Positions 19,919-32,008 of a stretch of DNA of 64,000 nucleotides are shown piece after piece. The DNA lies in NCBI RefSeq assembly GCF_027942865.1, contig NC_134516.1:26839038-26903037 (forward strand). Reading direction: 5' to 3'. How positions within the stretch are numbered: the stretch's first letter is position 1; each line of letters starts with the position of its first letter. A model generated the notes under the pieces. The model saw nothing but the letters and a program-made list of their open reading frames with translations. It made no database searches and had not been told where the DNA came from. This DNA is from Odontesthes bonariensis (Eukaryota; Chordata; Actinopteri; Atheriniformes; Atherinopsidae). The position numbers and the translations under genes were made by a program.

Positions 19919-21577
19919 AGCGGCAGTCGGCAACTTTTTTTTAGTCATATTAGCTTGAACTGTCATGGGATTCTGGAAGTAGAATATTAAATAGGCTGTT
20001 TAGGAAAAATAACGAAATCTGTAGCTCCCTCTGAAGCCTGTAATCATACTTGCAGAAACCGAGCGCTCCCGGCTGTTTTTAACCAATCACGTTAGGGTGG
20101 AGGAATCCTACCTGTCAATCACAGCTTGTGCACACGCTGCTGAAGCGTGAGTCTGGCCTAGCTTGTGTGCGCTCACACTGGTGCAGGGCTCTCAAGTCTC
20201 ACGCAATGAGCGTGAGACACACGCATTTCAACAAGTTCACACGCTCACACGCCACACATGCCATTTCTCACGCTGAGAAATGATCAACTTCGTCGCACAG
20301 AAATTCTAATGGCCGATACTATAAACGAGTCAATGGCAGGTTACTGTGCGCTCGTACAGCTCAGAACTATAGCTCTGGTAAAGCTGTCTTGATTTAGCAA
20401 CCCATCGGCAAATCACAAAATAGAATTTCTCAGCCAATCAGAAAACAGAATTTCTTGTTGCCGGGTGTGAAATAGCTTTCAGCTGCAAGCACGCGTCCCA
20501 TGAATGCACAGCGGACATAGCCTATAATGCTCTGAATGCGTGCAGAAGTTGTAGACGAGCTGGAGGTGGAAGAGAACCGTCAGGATCATCAGCAGGTCAT
20601 ATCTTCATTTATTTGAATCTTTTATTAGTTACTATAGTTTTCCTACTCCTTGTAAAAGACCAATACCTGCCGATTAAAGTGTTCGTTGGCGTGGTAGACC
20701 TAAATATTCAGCACACACCCTTTGACATGAGCAACTTAATGAAAAATGAAAAATATGTAGGAGTGTAATTAGGCTTCCGTGGTTAATTCTTTTCAAAGGT
20801 GACTGGTATGAGCAGATTCCCAATAAGGCTATCTACAATTGCCAAACTGGTATTAGTTCTGCCGCACTGAAATGCTGATTCAGAGAGGGTTTTTTCCATG
20901 GTGGGGCTCAATAAAACCAAGACCAGGAACACGTTGGCTCTGAATGGAACTCTGTCATCCATCATGACTGTGAAAATGGCTGACATTGAGCCACAGTGCT
21001 TTAAATGGGAGCCCCCAATATCAGTCATCAAGCATCAAAATCTGCCAAAAACACTTACAACAACACTCATAAACAAACACATACAGAGAGGGACTGCTCA
21101 AGGGGCCCATTTGGGGTTATGTTTGTTTTTCTTAATTTAATTTGTCTGTTTTTTTTGTTTGTTAAGACTTTGCATACCTAAAACAATTTATTTTAAAATA
21201 TAGCAGAATTTAGTGTAAAAGTGAAGATTTGTGATTTTGGTATGAATAAAACAATTTCTTTGTTCTTTAAGTAGCTAGTTTATGGCGATGGGATACTGCA
21301 AGGGACCCCCCCCCCCCCAAAAAAAAAAAAACCGAAAGAAACCCCCCCACGCACATGGCCCGGCCCCTGCCCCGCCCGAATCTCACTCCAAGCAAACTTG
21401 AAAACTTGAGAGCCCTGCACTGGTGTGAACTCATGTGCACAACCGCGTCCACAGAGGGGGAGGGGTTTGGGGGGCGATTCGGAGCTTGTTAGAGGTTGAG
21501 GGAGGGACCTGAAAGTTGTGTCAGTTCAAATTTTCCGACTTTAGACTCGGAATTTTGAAAACTTGCCGACTGCAGCT
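19919..21577 (-). mobile_element. TTAA element B of the head-to-head pair
   Basis: Left end AGCGGCAGTCGGCAAC corresponds to the right end of element A, and its right end to A's left end, hence inverted orientation. Interrupted by a hAT element at 20184-21417. Confidence 0.85.
20184..21417 (+). mobile_element. hAT element with residual transposase C-terminus
   Basis: Ends CAGGGCTCTCAAGT and its inverse. An 8-bp target duplication CACTGGTG lies at 20176-20183 and 21418-21425; element A shows the uninterrupted version of the site. On the plus strand about 20840-21060 reads LSTIAKLVLVLPH, a stop, NADSERVFSMVGLNKTKTRN, then LNGTLSSIMTVKMADIEPQC. This is the conserved hAT C-terminal dimerisation region. 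The DDE/RNase-H core is absent, so this is a deletion derivative. Confidence 0.88.
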
Positions 21578-21621
21578 TTAAGTGGACCAGTGAAAAGTCA
21601 TAGCTTGCTCTGAAGGCCCAC

Positions 21622-21695
21622 AGGCACTGCTGGGATTTGAACCCAGGATCTTCTGTTTACTAGACAGGCACTTTGACCAACTAAGCCACAGCGCC
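21622..21695 (-). tRNA. tRNA-Thr (AGT), anticodon-stem mismatch
   Basis: Same 74-nt structure as 18437-18510. The 3' strand of the anticodon stem is ACAGA instead of ACAGG, giving one C-A mismatch at the top pair. A and B boxes are unchanged. It is probably transcribable but may be impaired. Confidence 0.85.
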
Positions 21696-21956
21696 ACATG
21701 GTTTGTAAAACTGATGAAGGAATAAAGAGATGGAGCTGGATCAATTTCAGGAAATGAGCTCCAGAGACTCTCCCAAAACTAACTGTGACTTCTAAAAAAC
21801 TTTTTTATGAAGTCTGACCAAAGAACAGACTCATAATAACCATGATGCTCATTGAAAGGTCCATCATTGGATGAAGACCAACAATGCAAAGAATTCAGTA
21901 GAACTCTGCTAACAACAGATTCTCACACTAAGTCATAGTCAGCTCTGAAGGACCAC

Positions 21957-22030
21957 AGGCACTGCTAGGATTTGAACCCAGGATCTCCTGTTTACTAGAC
22001 AGGCACTTTGACCAACTAAGCCACAGCGCC
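21957..22030 (-). tRNA. tRNA-Thr (AGT)
   Basis: Same structure. One T-stem pair is G-T (CTGGG with CCTAG), otherwise all stems close and the anticodon is AGT. The spacing to the previous gene is 335 bp, start to start, with homologous spacer sequence. Confidence 0.9.
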
Positions 22031-22082
22031 ACATGGTTCATAAAACTGATGAAAGAATAAAGAGCAGGAACTGAAACCCAGT

Positions 22083-22861
22083 TCAGAAGTCTGGAAGTTT
22101 TGGAAGTCCTGAGGGGTGTTCCACGAAGCTGGATTCACAGAAAGCCTGGCTTTTCTCGATAGTTCTGGCTAATCTAAGAGAGAGTTCCGCTCCACCAACG
22201 TGGCTCTTTTCTTTCAGTTGCTCTTTCCAGCTCTCTGCCTCTTTCAGAACTGACTGATATTCACTTTCTGCTGCTTTCAGAGTTTCACACAATCCTGCAG
22301 TGACTCGGTTGCACTGCTTGAGCTCCTGCTCACACTTTTGACGGAGATGCCGCTCACACGTCAAACAGTTTTGCACCTTCTTTAGTTTTTCCTCAGTCAT
22401 GGAGCAGCCGCTCTCTGCTGCCACTCTTCTGTCTTTTTCTCCTGTCAGAAAGAAATGTTTCTTCAGCAGCTTTGTCCTCAGAATATCCATCCCATGCTAT
22501 AAATAGCTGATCTTGTCATTCTTCTGTCGGTAAGAGTTCTGTCATTTCTCTGATCCATAATCTCGGTCGGCAGCAGAGGCGTTAGAGGGAATCCCCTCGG
22601 TTTGTCAAACTGGAAACTTCCACTTGACTGGAGGAACTACGGAGGCCTGGAGATGATCCTGCAGGAGCTGGACATCCTCTGAGTGAGGAGTCCCAGCTGC
22701 AGCAGAGACCTGGGATTGTTCTTTTTCCAACAGTTGCTGGGTTCCTCATAACTTTCCTTACTGCCAAAAGTAATGGGACACGTGTAGAAACCCTCGGGCA
22801 AATCGTCGTCTGCCATGTCACACCACTGAAGTGGAGGAGATGATTTCTTGGTTTGACTCAT
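22083..22861 (-). other. Two unrecognised minus-strand ORFs
   Basis: 22640-22861 starts MSQTKKSSPPLQWCDMADDD and continues with PEGFYTCPITFGSKESYEEP. 22083-22490 (135 aa) is charged and heptad-like (EEKLKKVQ, RQKCEQELKQ, ESEYQSVLKEAESWKEQLKE), suggesting a coiled coil. They lie in different frames with about 150 bp between them. Either they are pieces of one decayed gene or retrocopy, or they are fortuitous. I recognise neither, and there is no promoter or polyadenylation evidence. Confidence 0.3.
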
Positions 22862-22914
22862 TTTGCTTGTTGTTTATCAGTACTTAAAATCACATTTTTT
22901 TAAGATAGCAAGTA

Positions 22915-23932
22915 AGCATTGTTTCTAAGTGCTTGTTAAAATGATTATTTAAGATAGTAATTAAGTGTTTTTTAGGCGATGTGAAAACCGTTTGCTGTGA
23001 CTTTCAAATCTGCTTCAGAAACTGGACGTGTTTCTTCAGATAAACTCCTGACCAGCTGTGAAAAAGCAGTGAAAATGTCTGGCCTGTAGAAACTTTGTGA
23101 TGTCAAACAAGATCAGAGATGACATCGATTGTGATGTCACCACAGTGATGACATCACAGCTTTGTGAAGGCTTCTGTTCTGTCTCTTCTGGTCTGTGGTT
23201 CCAACCACAGATTCTGGATGGAAGTGAAGTCCGGATTCCAGAATGTTGATTTGTGTTCTCTGTTAATCTCTGGACGACTTCAGCTGATTACTTCCTGTCA
23301 CTGTCACGTTGGAAGGTCCACTTCTGCCAGTTTTTCAGCAGCCAGTATCATGTTTTCCACCAGCAGTGTTTCCCAAGACAGAATAATGTCAGTTTGTTTC
23401 AAATGTTGCCAAAATAAACTATTACGATTACAACAAATGTCATCTCAGGGCACTTCAGTAATAAAGTCTAATTCAGGCATATTGGAGTTCAATTCATTGT
23501 AATTATAATCCAATTCATTCAATTCAGAATGAATCCAATTCATTCATACAGAGCAATTCAAAAACTATTTCCTCGCTAAGGAAACCAACAGATGGCACTG
23601 AACTTGCACTATTTCTAATTAGATATAACTTTTTAATAGTTCTAAGATCATAACTTTCTGGCTTTATTTGCATTTTACAAAGAGTCCCGAGTAATTATGA
23701 AAGTGGGGTTTTAATTTGAAGAAAAAGCCTCAAAATAAAGTGATTTTTAGGAGTATGCAGGGATTCATTTCCATCTAATGAACGGGTCAGTTATATTAAA
23801 CAGTGGGCCGTGTGAGCAGCAATCAGGGGAGTAAGGAGTTCACAGATCATAGACAGAGGCAACCGTCCAACTATTCAAAGCTTTTAAAATGAGTAATAAA
23901 ATCTGACAGGTAACCAGGGAAGGAAGTCCTTT
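22915..23932 (-). repeat. Three-copy block, inverted copy
   Basis: Reverse-complement match to 482-1508 and 44316-45320. The left break is after gcttac (minus-strand sense) and the right break is at ccttccttccctggttacctg. No target-site duplication was recognised at its edges, so the mechanism (transposition or inverted segmental copy) is open. Confidence 0.88.
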
Positions 23933-24020
23933 AATCCTGGAAATATTCTCCAGGTGATAGTCGGCTGACTTCCTAACTGAGCTGATCTGGCTGCTGAAGC
24001 TCAGCTCTGAGTCCATAATA
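23932..24020 (-). mobile_element. LINE reverse-transcriptase tail fragment
   Basis: The minus strand reads IMDSELSFSSQISSVRKS, then HLENISRIKGL, matching the fingers-to-thumb segment common to L2-type fish LINEs (pattern LDSELSF..HI..V.KSA..HL.NI.RI). Short fragment with no ends visible. Confidence 0.65.
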
Positions 24021-25322
24021 GCCGCTTTCGGACTGTAGGAACCTTTGGCAGTTCTAATAACCTTTTAATCCGCGGGGCCGTTTTCTCCCGTGTTCGTACA
24101 TACAGGAACTCGGGGCTTTCTCCCTTAGTTCCTATAACTATTTAGCTCCTTCTCCGAGGTCGGGTCTTTTCATAGTTCTATAGAACTAATCTAACGAAGG
24201 TGTGTGGTGGTCGGTAGCTACGCCCCATGTCATGCTATCACGGCTGAGGTTACATGCTGCCATTCCGACATACCGACATTCCGACATTGACGTTCAATTG
24301 TCGGAATGGTGACATTTTTTTAAGAAATGAAACGTCCCGTCATTCCGAATTTCATTTTTTCTTTTGTCGGAATGGCGGTATGATTTTTTCTTTTCAACAT
24401 ACCACCACTCCGACACGCGATTTCAGCACTACACGCGTGGACAGCTCGCCATGCAATAATAGGGCTGCACATGCCCGAGAGAGAGACATTCCAACACGCA
24501 AGTCAAGCAAGACTGATCGCACCCACTCAGAAATTTACTGATGATGAGGGCTGACGAGGGGCTCGTTGTGTAGCCAATATTTCATTTGGCAGTGTAAAAC
24601 GGATGCTATTTGTTTTTGTGACAATTGCCTCCATTTATTTTACCTTAAACCACTGAGAATGCTGTCAAAGTGAAGCGGAGATGCGCATCGCAAAGACAGC
24701 ACAGCACCAGAAAACCAGCAAATGCAATGTTTAGCCTATGTTACCGTGGGAGTTAAGATGCAAAAATTCGATATTAGGCCTATAAAAATCAAATGTAGGC
24801 CTAATTCAACGAAAAGCTTCATGACGTATTTCAGTCATTAACAAGATCGCGGCCCACACAGAATCGGAGATGACTTCAATTAATTCATGCATGCCTTGTG
24901 CTTGTGGAGGGGACAGCAGGTTAGATAAATGCACGTGGCTGCAAAAGGAATACCAAATTTAAATGTTGGTTTCAGTTTTCAATTGGGGTGCGCAGAGTTA
25001 CAATCTTCATCGCGCATTCAAGGCTGTGACAACTGTCGGAAGACACGCAACCTGCTGTTGTTAAAAATATTGCCCGTCGACATCTCCACAAAGGAAGGTG
25101 AGCCCCGATCTTAAGGGATAAACTCACACAGAACTTCGTAAAAAGAGCGTAAAAAGAGCAACGGTTAAAGAAACCAGTGGGCACCTTAAAGTGCAATCCT
25201 CATACAATCACTATGCAAACAAACAACACAACAACAAGATCCACATCAACAACAGCATTTTATTAACTTTTCATTCAAAATTAGGTGAATACAACTAAAA
25301 TTAGCAACAAAAAAACAATAAT
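24021..25322. other. No gene; transposon-like pieces
   Basis: 24030-24190 looks like the terminal part of a fish DNA transposon (gttcctataactatttagct), but I could not find its partner end. 24254-24420 has repeated CATTCCGAC motifs in both orientations. The remainder has no recognised feature. Confidence 0.4.
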
Positions 25323-25404
25323 AACTGCGTTCAAGTATTTAAAACATTACAAGAATATTACTGGGCATGTATTGTTGTAATGTTTTAAATACTTGAACGC
25401 AGTT
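25323..25404. repeat. Perfect 30-bp inverted repeat (hairpin)
   Basis: Left arm 25323-25352 begins aactgcgttcaagtattt and right arm 25375-25404 is its exact complement, separated by a 22-nt loop. It could extrude as a cruciform or be the core of a foldback element. No coding sequence. Confidence 0.9.
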
Positions 25405-26190
25405 TTTCTAGAGAATATAATTGTTTTGTATATGGGATTATTCTCCATCGACTCTTTTGGGCTTTCACATGCGCGAGCCTACAACCAGCCGGTGAGTGAC
25501 ATGCTGTTTATAAAGTTGTTTTGTAACGTCCCCATGCCAGTAATGTGAGAACCATGCATATGGTTTTGATGGTAAGGCTTGTGACTTTATTGTCGGATGG
25601 GTTATAAAGTGGTGTGACGTTTCTGCAGTGTGCAAGTTGTTGTTTTACGTAGAAGGGTTAGCACTTGCCCCTTAGCCACCACGTATTAGCCTCGCATGAC
25701 ATGCTGTGCGGACAGAGCGATCTTCACACAGGGAGCGCAGATGTGCACCTCTCTGTGTCCTACTATCAGTATTTGACAACCTCTAGCAATGGAAACACGC
25801 TTCAAATGCCCCGGAGTTCCCCTTTAACACTAGACCAACAAGAGCTACATCTCCGACTCTACAGGCCTCAGTTAACTTGTTAAATGTGTGAGTGGGTCAG
25901 TGTGAAAACTCAACATCTAGGATGTTATTTCCAGCTTCTACGTTTAACTGAAATAGAAAATCTGAGAATTACGACAATTTGGGTAGAGCTATTTTACGAC
26001 AGTAAAATATTTGGCAGTGACTAAGTGCCTTTAGCACAGACAGGAGGGTGGAGGCGAGAGGAGACAATGAGGCTGATACCAGAGCAACCAGATGAGCCTC
26101 CAGCGTCCACCTGTCCTGATAGTCCCTCACAAGCAGCTGTCTGTTGTTAGCACGTTAAGCTTTGATTGGTCTGGGCTGGTCTGTGGCATT
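25405..26190. other. No gene; upstream region of secreted-protein gene 1
   Basis: I saw no exon or repeat ends. A CCAAT-type motif (gattggt) at 26164-26170 belongs to the promoter described next. Confidence 0.45.
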
Positions 26191-26191
26191 A

Positions 26192-26199
26192 TTTATAAA
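26192..26199 (+). promoter_or_regulatory. TATA box of secreted-protein gene 1
   Basis: TTTATAAA lies about 45 bp upstream of the ATG at 26240, with an inverted CCAAT motif (ATTGG) about 25 bp further upstream. It predicts a transcription start near 26225 and a very short 5' UTR. Confidence 0.65.
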
Positions 26200-26239
26200 C
26201 CTTCACCCTTGCTGTTTCCTCTCATAGCTTGTTTTCACC

Positions 26240-27823
26240 ATGACAGCTGCTGGGTTCTTCCTGAGGTATAAGCACAAGCTGTCTTTACAGTTTTTGTTTG
26301 ATTGGAAACATTAGTTAATATTGCATTCTTACTCTTTGTTGTACATAATTTCAGGGTTTCCCTCTTTGCCTTGTTGACTGCTGCTACATGGGGTTTTCCC
26401 ACTAAAGGTGTGCTATCATCTGTTGTGGTAAAACATTACATGCTTGCTTGAATTAGCTTCTGCTAAACTTGTTCTCATGCACCCAGGTTCAAAATCAGCA
26501 GGCCAGAGCAGCAGCGGCACAAGAGCTGCAGGTAATTTTGGCTCTTACCAGGGAGCAGCCGCTGGCCGCCCGGTGACCGTGCCCTACACTGCTTCCAGTG
26601 ACGTTTATATGGCGACACCTGTGCTATCTTCTGGTGTAAGTCAACCTGTTCTTCAGGCAGACCCAAGATTCAGTGGCTATGGCTCATTTGTGCCAACGCA
26701 ACTGGTTGTCCAAGCTCCCGGTTTCGTCCAAGCTCCTGGCTTTGTCCAAGGTGCTCTTCAGGGAGACCCAAGATTCAGCAGCTCTGGCTCCGTTGTGCCC
26801 GTGCAAATGGCTGTGCAAGCTCCTGGTGTCCCACAGGCTGTTCAGACGGGTCCAGCATTGAGCAGCTTGAGCTCTGGCCTGCCTGCAACAGGATACTCTA
26901 CTGTCACTTATGTGCCTGTTGACGTAGGATCTGACGCTGGTGCTCTGCAACCTGGAGCTGCCCAATCTGGACCACAAGGTAAATCTTCTGCTTGGACTGT
27001 AGATGGCCCAAAATATGTTTGGAAGCCTAAAGGTGTCTGTGTGTTTTCATGTAGTCACTAGCAAATTTTGCCGAACTCTATTCTGAAGCTGAAACCTGCT
27101 GTGTTTGAATTGTAAAAAATTCAGAACATGTGTATTAAAACAAAATGATGCTCAGGTGTGTAATGGCTCCCTTCTGCTTGGAGGAAAGGCCCTTCACTTT
27201 AAGCAGCCTTAATGGGGCACCAAAGAGAACCCGAGCATTGCACCTGTACTTTTCATTTGGCCTGCTCAAAATCTCTGGAGAGGGGGTTGAGCTTTTAACT
27301 TTACATCCTAGGAAACTGATGTCAACACTCTGTGCTATCAGAACTTCTGCTGTGAAAAGGACTAATTGTGAAATGTCTCCACACAGAAACCCAGTGGGCT
27401 ATTGCTCCCTCAGTCTTTGAGGATGCGTCAGCCCAAGCCCTCAGCCTCACTGACGTTCTCCCTGCAGCCCCTCTGTCACCACCTGGCCCTGTCCTCCAGT
27501 CAGGGGAGACCTCCAGTGTCACCAAGGAAGCTGAACTCGGGAATTACCAGCAGCAGACGGAGGAATTCGGCTACCCGGATGACCGCCAAGGGTCTGGACC
27601 GGGATCTGCAACCGTATTGGTGCCACGCTTTGGTGTGGGTGGATCTCCTGACTTTGACTACAGGCTTTTGTATGGCTTGTACCCCTCTGGAACCTACAGC
27701 ACCTTCAGCCAGCAGCATGAGAAGGGCAAAGACTACTTTCAGGATGTCCACTACTTGAAGGAGCATATTACTGACAGCCATGGTTCTGGGCAGCAGAAAA
27801 AGTTCTTCCCTAGTGCCCGCTAG
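26240..27823 (+). CDS. Secreted low-complexity protein, gene 1 (family unknown)
   Basis: Four coding exons: 26240-26265, 26355-26407, 26487-27032 and 27387-27823, with GT-AG introns in phases 2, 1 and 1. Exons 1-2 encode a signal peptide (MTAAGFFLR then VSLFALLTAATWG), likely cleaved before FPTK. The mature part is rich in Gly, Ser, Gln, Val and Pro. It has two copies of a module of about 35 residues (LQADPRFSGYGS...VVQAPGF and LQGDPRFSSSGS...AVQAPGV). The C-terminus is more ordered (DYRLLYGLYPSGTYSTFSQ, then YFQDVHYLKEH). A further intron lies in the 3' UTR (donor at 27846, acceptor at 27909-27910) and AATAAA is at 27957-27962. The same exon plan recurs in the genes at 35546 and 40626. The protein is likely secreted or extracellular-matrix; I do not recognise the family. 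Confidence 0.8.
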
Positions 27824-27956
27824 AGCTGAACATGATGTGCAGAGGGTATGTTGAGTGGTACCTGCAAATGTCTTTATCTCAATGCTCTAACTAATCTGGT
27901 TCTGTTTCAGATTGGAAAGCTGAATCCCAACGGCACAAGATTCTTTTTAGTCTTTG

Positions 27957-27962
27957 AATAAA
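27957..27962 (+). terminator. Polyadenylation signal of gene 1
   Basis: AATAAA in the terminal non-coding exon that starts at 27911; cleavage is expected about 15-25 bp downstream. Confidence 0.7.
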
Positions 27963-27980
27963 ATCTTGTCAAATGATCTT

Positions 27981-28849
27981 GCTTCAGAATGATTGACTAA
28001 GGGAAACAATGTCCTGTCTACACCATCTGGGTTCAAGGCAAATGGCAGGCATCACCTGTCATATTTGACTCGGACGTTCTGCTTTTGGTTTCAAACATGG
28101 CTTCTCAAAGCTCTGCATCTTGAGAGGAATTGCTATGGAAGTGTTAAATGGTTGCTCAATTGACTATAGCGATCAGCTACAGCATCCTTTACAGCCATTT
28201 CTCTACACCTGTACATGGTTGCCAGACAACCCCTTCTATGGGTTGCTGAGTGCACTGTAGCCAACCTGAAGGCTTGCCAAACAAACGTTGTGCTTGAAAT
28301 ACTTGGCTGGATACTCCTTAAATATTCTTCTGCAGTTGAGCCACAGCTCAACTTGTTTCTAAAGTTAACAGACTTAACTACTTGTATAGGTGGTTTATTC
28401 AAGTTGAAACATTTAACAATTTTTGTTTCATGTTATGCAAAGTCTATTTTCTTGAATATTTTAAAGATGTAACCTCATGTTGCTGGTCGACTGATATGCT
28501 AACTGTAGCTCGTATACAACTGTCAAGGCTTCTAAATTTTTCCATCAACTGACCAAAATCTGAAGTATTTTCAGGCGGGGCTTTATATATATTTTGGGGG
28601 TTAAAATCACTTTCTTTGTGTCTGCAGTCAAGTTGGGCCCTGAACTTTCTGCCATCCAGTGAATCAACTTTCAGCAGTGACGCTTAACCAGACGGTGTGA
28701 CTCCTGTGACCTGACCCCGTCATGCAGTGTGCCGACTCAAGGCAGACGGCGGCTGCGCAGATGTTTTTCAACATTCGAATATTAATTTTCACTTTTTTTT
28801 TTTTTTTTTTTTTTAAAACCTATTCAAATGTAGAATATTCTTTGACCAC
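27981..28849. other. No gene recognised
   Basis: Between gene 1 and a LINE fragment. Contains a poly-T run at about 28792-28814. The ORFs at 28133-28472 lack any family signature. Confidence 0.45.
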
Positions 28850-29155
28850 CCTACCCTGTACCACTCTACTATTGTACTTTAATAGGCAACTTGTTGCCTT
28901 TCTACTCTGTAATGGCAGGTTGTGCCAGAACATGCCTATTGATGTTGCATCCTCTGAATGCAATAAAGAATTACAGTAGTCAAATCCTGCAGTAACAAAT
29001 GCATGGAGCAGTTTTACTGCATCACTAAGACAGGATGTTCCTGATTTTAACAATATTACAAAGGTGAAAGAAGGCAGTCCTAGAAACCTGTTTTATGTGC
29101 ATTGAATGATAAATTCTGGTCAAAAATAACTCCAAGGTTCCTCACTGGAACTCTT
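28850..29155 (-). mobile_element. Decayed L2-type LINE fragment
   Basis: The minus strand gives RNLGVIFDQNLSFNAH and then, after frame changes, LSDAVKLLHAFVTAGFDYCN. These are the C-terminal RT landmarks of L2-clade fish LINEs (usual pattern LVHAFVTSRLDYCN). Heavily decayed. Confidence 0.7.
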
Positions 29156-30490
29156 ACCATCCATTTACTTTACTCAATGTATCTAGTTTAGGGTAGTGGA
29201 AGCCTTTAGCCCAGTGATACTATTTTTTTTCCACAAGAGCCACATTGGCAGAGCAAAATCAAGGGAAGAGCCACTTTTATGACAACATACTAAGTCCCCT
29301 TTTGCAAATATGCATTTCTACATATAAAACATCCCACAAAAGAAACAACACAGCCAATACATTTTCAATTAAGACCGCAATTACCTGAATACTGGAATCC
29401 TTAATACTCAATACTGGAAGCTGGCATGCATGTCCTTGACTTTCTTCATGTTGTATTTGTAGTTTGTTGCAATCATAGTGAGACATTCAAGATGAGCATG
29501 GTTTAGTCCTTTTTTAACTAAAAACCGACCCATTGTGCCTGCATCTCACTAATGGAGCTAGCGTGCACTGCGGTCAAGTGTGACGGTGGTTTAAGCGGGC
29601 TGCGTTGCCAGGTTTAACAGAGCCCCCTTTAGGAAACACCATTAAGCCTTAATAAAAATACTTCATACTGGGCAGTATTTGCTGTATGTTATTTGACAAA
29701 ATTTGTTATTGTTGCCATATTGTTATAAGCTACTATGCGAGTGCAAGCCACCAATTAAAGCTTGAGGAGCCGCATAATGAGTATCTCAGCTTTAGCCTAT
29801 CCCTGATGCCAATTGAAAGAGTCAGGGTACACCCTGGACAGCTCTCCAGTCCACTCTGCAAAAGGTCTAATAATTTCCACACTTCCATTCACTGAGACTC
29901 TGCTAGAACTGTTTGGAGACCTTTTCTAGAGGGCCGTATCAGAGAGCCTACTGTGGGAGAGCACTTTGAAAGTTTGATTGTGCCAACTATTGCTAGTTTA
30001 ATAGCAAGTGATCTGAATCGAAGGAGTTAAAAAATATTTTGCAAATTGATCATGTAGCTTTGCACTCGAGGGAATATGAAAAGGCATCTTCCACATGTAG
30101 TAGAAGATCAGGAAAACAAAAACAGAGGAGATATTTAAGTCTTGTGTAGGATGAAAACCAACATGGGAAGATGTGATGCCATGTTAAGGACCGAGTCTGT
30201 ATGAAGCACAGTGTCATTGCCCTCCAGCTGGTGTCCCAGGTGAGATGAACAAAGGCCGCACACACAGGGGGCAAGTCGAGACAGTTGGTTAAGAGGGATG
30301 TACGGCTCTGATGAGGCACACAGAAGACACCAAGTGGTGCCAAGCAGAGGGGCAAGGCTACGTAGCATAGGCTAATGAGTCACATGCAATTAAAGCTTGG
30401 AAAAGGCCAGCGAGTGCAGATGAAACTGAAACACCTTCATGGTGCAAGGTCAAGCAGGGCCACTGTACTGAGCTTCATAGCCTTACTTGA
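29156..30490. other. No gene recognised
   Basis: Scanned on both strands; only short ORFs without motifs. Borders the L2 LINE on its right. Confidence 0.4.
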
Positions 30491-32008
30491 TGGGGGCGTG
30501 ATGGCGCCAGTGTGTGTGGCCTGCCGTCCGCTGCTGTCAGCTCTCGTGTGTCTCTCTGTGTTTGTCTTGATGTTGTTTTGTGTGACAATCAAAGTGGACG
30601 ATCTGCTCGTCTATGACCGACAGTCTCTCCTCGGCATCCGCACAAACTTTGAAGATGTGTTGCGTTGGAGTTATGGTGGACGGAGTCCTCCTCCCCCTCT
30701 ACTTTCTTTGGATTTACCTGCGTGCATACTCCGCGGACCTGACCTGAAGCTGTGCCGAAGCCGTAAACGTCGGGGCAAGCGCAGTGGTCGACTGGTGAAG
30801 CTGAAAATCCATCTGTCGCTGACTGCTGGATCAAGTCGTCGGACCAGAGCACTGGATTTTCCTCCCGATCGCAGCCTGACTGTGTCACGGCGCTCCTTGG
30901 AACCTGCGTACACCTGGCTGAGAACCGTCGTCGCTCCCCCCGAGGCCTGCCACACCCAACGCCCCCGTTCACCTCGGCTCCGCAGAGGAGGGGTGAACCG
31001 CTGTCATCTCCGACCAGTGGGTCGGACACCCCGAAAGGACTGCGAACCAGCTCCCATCAGGGTTGCACTTGTGAATGCACGATCGCTGTGTAACAAGACT
31101 TTCATCCTAAATGACTTCTTCAAATCGCACCAGTTGGATTTGCTGTGCGTCACAGAAACCTGGCTGAGCCCAGGTGAGCTGAGCCTCCTGACGGAGCTTT
31201 TACCTGCAAACTGTTCTCTTTTAAACGCACCAAGGACTACAGGTCGTGGTGGCGGTTTGGCGTCTGTTTTCAAAAACTCTTTGAAATGCAAGTCTCGATG
31301 GCGCAGTACGCAAGTTTTGAAATGAATGCGTTCGAACTGATCTTCCCCCAATCCCTGCTATGCGCTGTGGTGTACCGTCCCCCAAAATACAATAAGGATT
31401 TTATATAAGATTTCTCCCAGTTTTTGTCGGGGGTCATGACCAAAAATGATCGTGTGCTTTTAATGGGTGACTTCAACATTCACGTTTGCTGTCCGTCCAA
31501 GCCACTGTCAACTGACTTTTTAAACCTTATTGACTCTTTTAATCTTGCCCAGTCAGTGTCGGGCCCTACCCAAATACTGGGGCACACATTGGATCTGGTT
31601 TTATCTTATGGGCTTATCGTGAAAACCTGAACACTCTTGACACTGTATTCTCCGATCACATGCCGATAATATTTGAAGTCCCCTGCCTTGTAAATGTTTG
31701 AAGTGCGCGCGCCTCTGTGCGTCGGCAACGCATTATTAACTCCACCTCAGTTTCCTGTTTCTCTGTTGCTTTCAATAATGCTGCTGAGCCTCATGACCCC
31801 GCTGCTTGCTGTGACGTTGAGCAGCTGACTGCATCTTTCTATTCGACTTGTAATAACATCCTGGACTGCGTTGCACCTTTTAAAACCCTGCGCCCTAAAG
31901 GCAAGAAACAGCCTTGGCTGACTGACACTACACGCGCTGTCAGACGAGAGTGCAGGAGGGCGGAGCGCAAATGGAAAAAAGACAGATTACACGTGTCACT
32001 AGACATTC

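Larger units (their letters stand above)
18923..21581. repeat. Head-to-head pair of TTAA elements (large interrupted palindrome)
   Basis: Two members of one family (18927-19914 and 19919-21577) lie in opposite orientation and share the central TTAA at 19915-19918. The outer TTAA sites are 18923-18926 and 21578-21581. The left end AGCTGCAGTCGGCAGG equals the right end read inversely (AGCTGCAGTCGGCAAG). Each arm is broken by a different later insertion (19230-19829 and 20184-21417). The pair sits in the spacer of the tRNA-Thr array. Confidence 0.85.

Noticed and set aside
30375-30500. Upstream start of the L2 ORF (MSHMQLKLGK)
   Set aside because: Lies before the expected LINE start; the ATG at 30501 matches the family start and the sequence upstream is flank.
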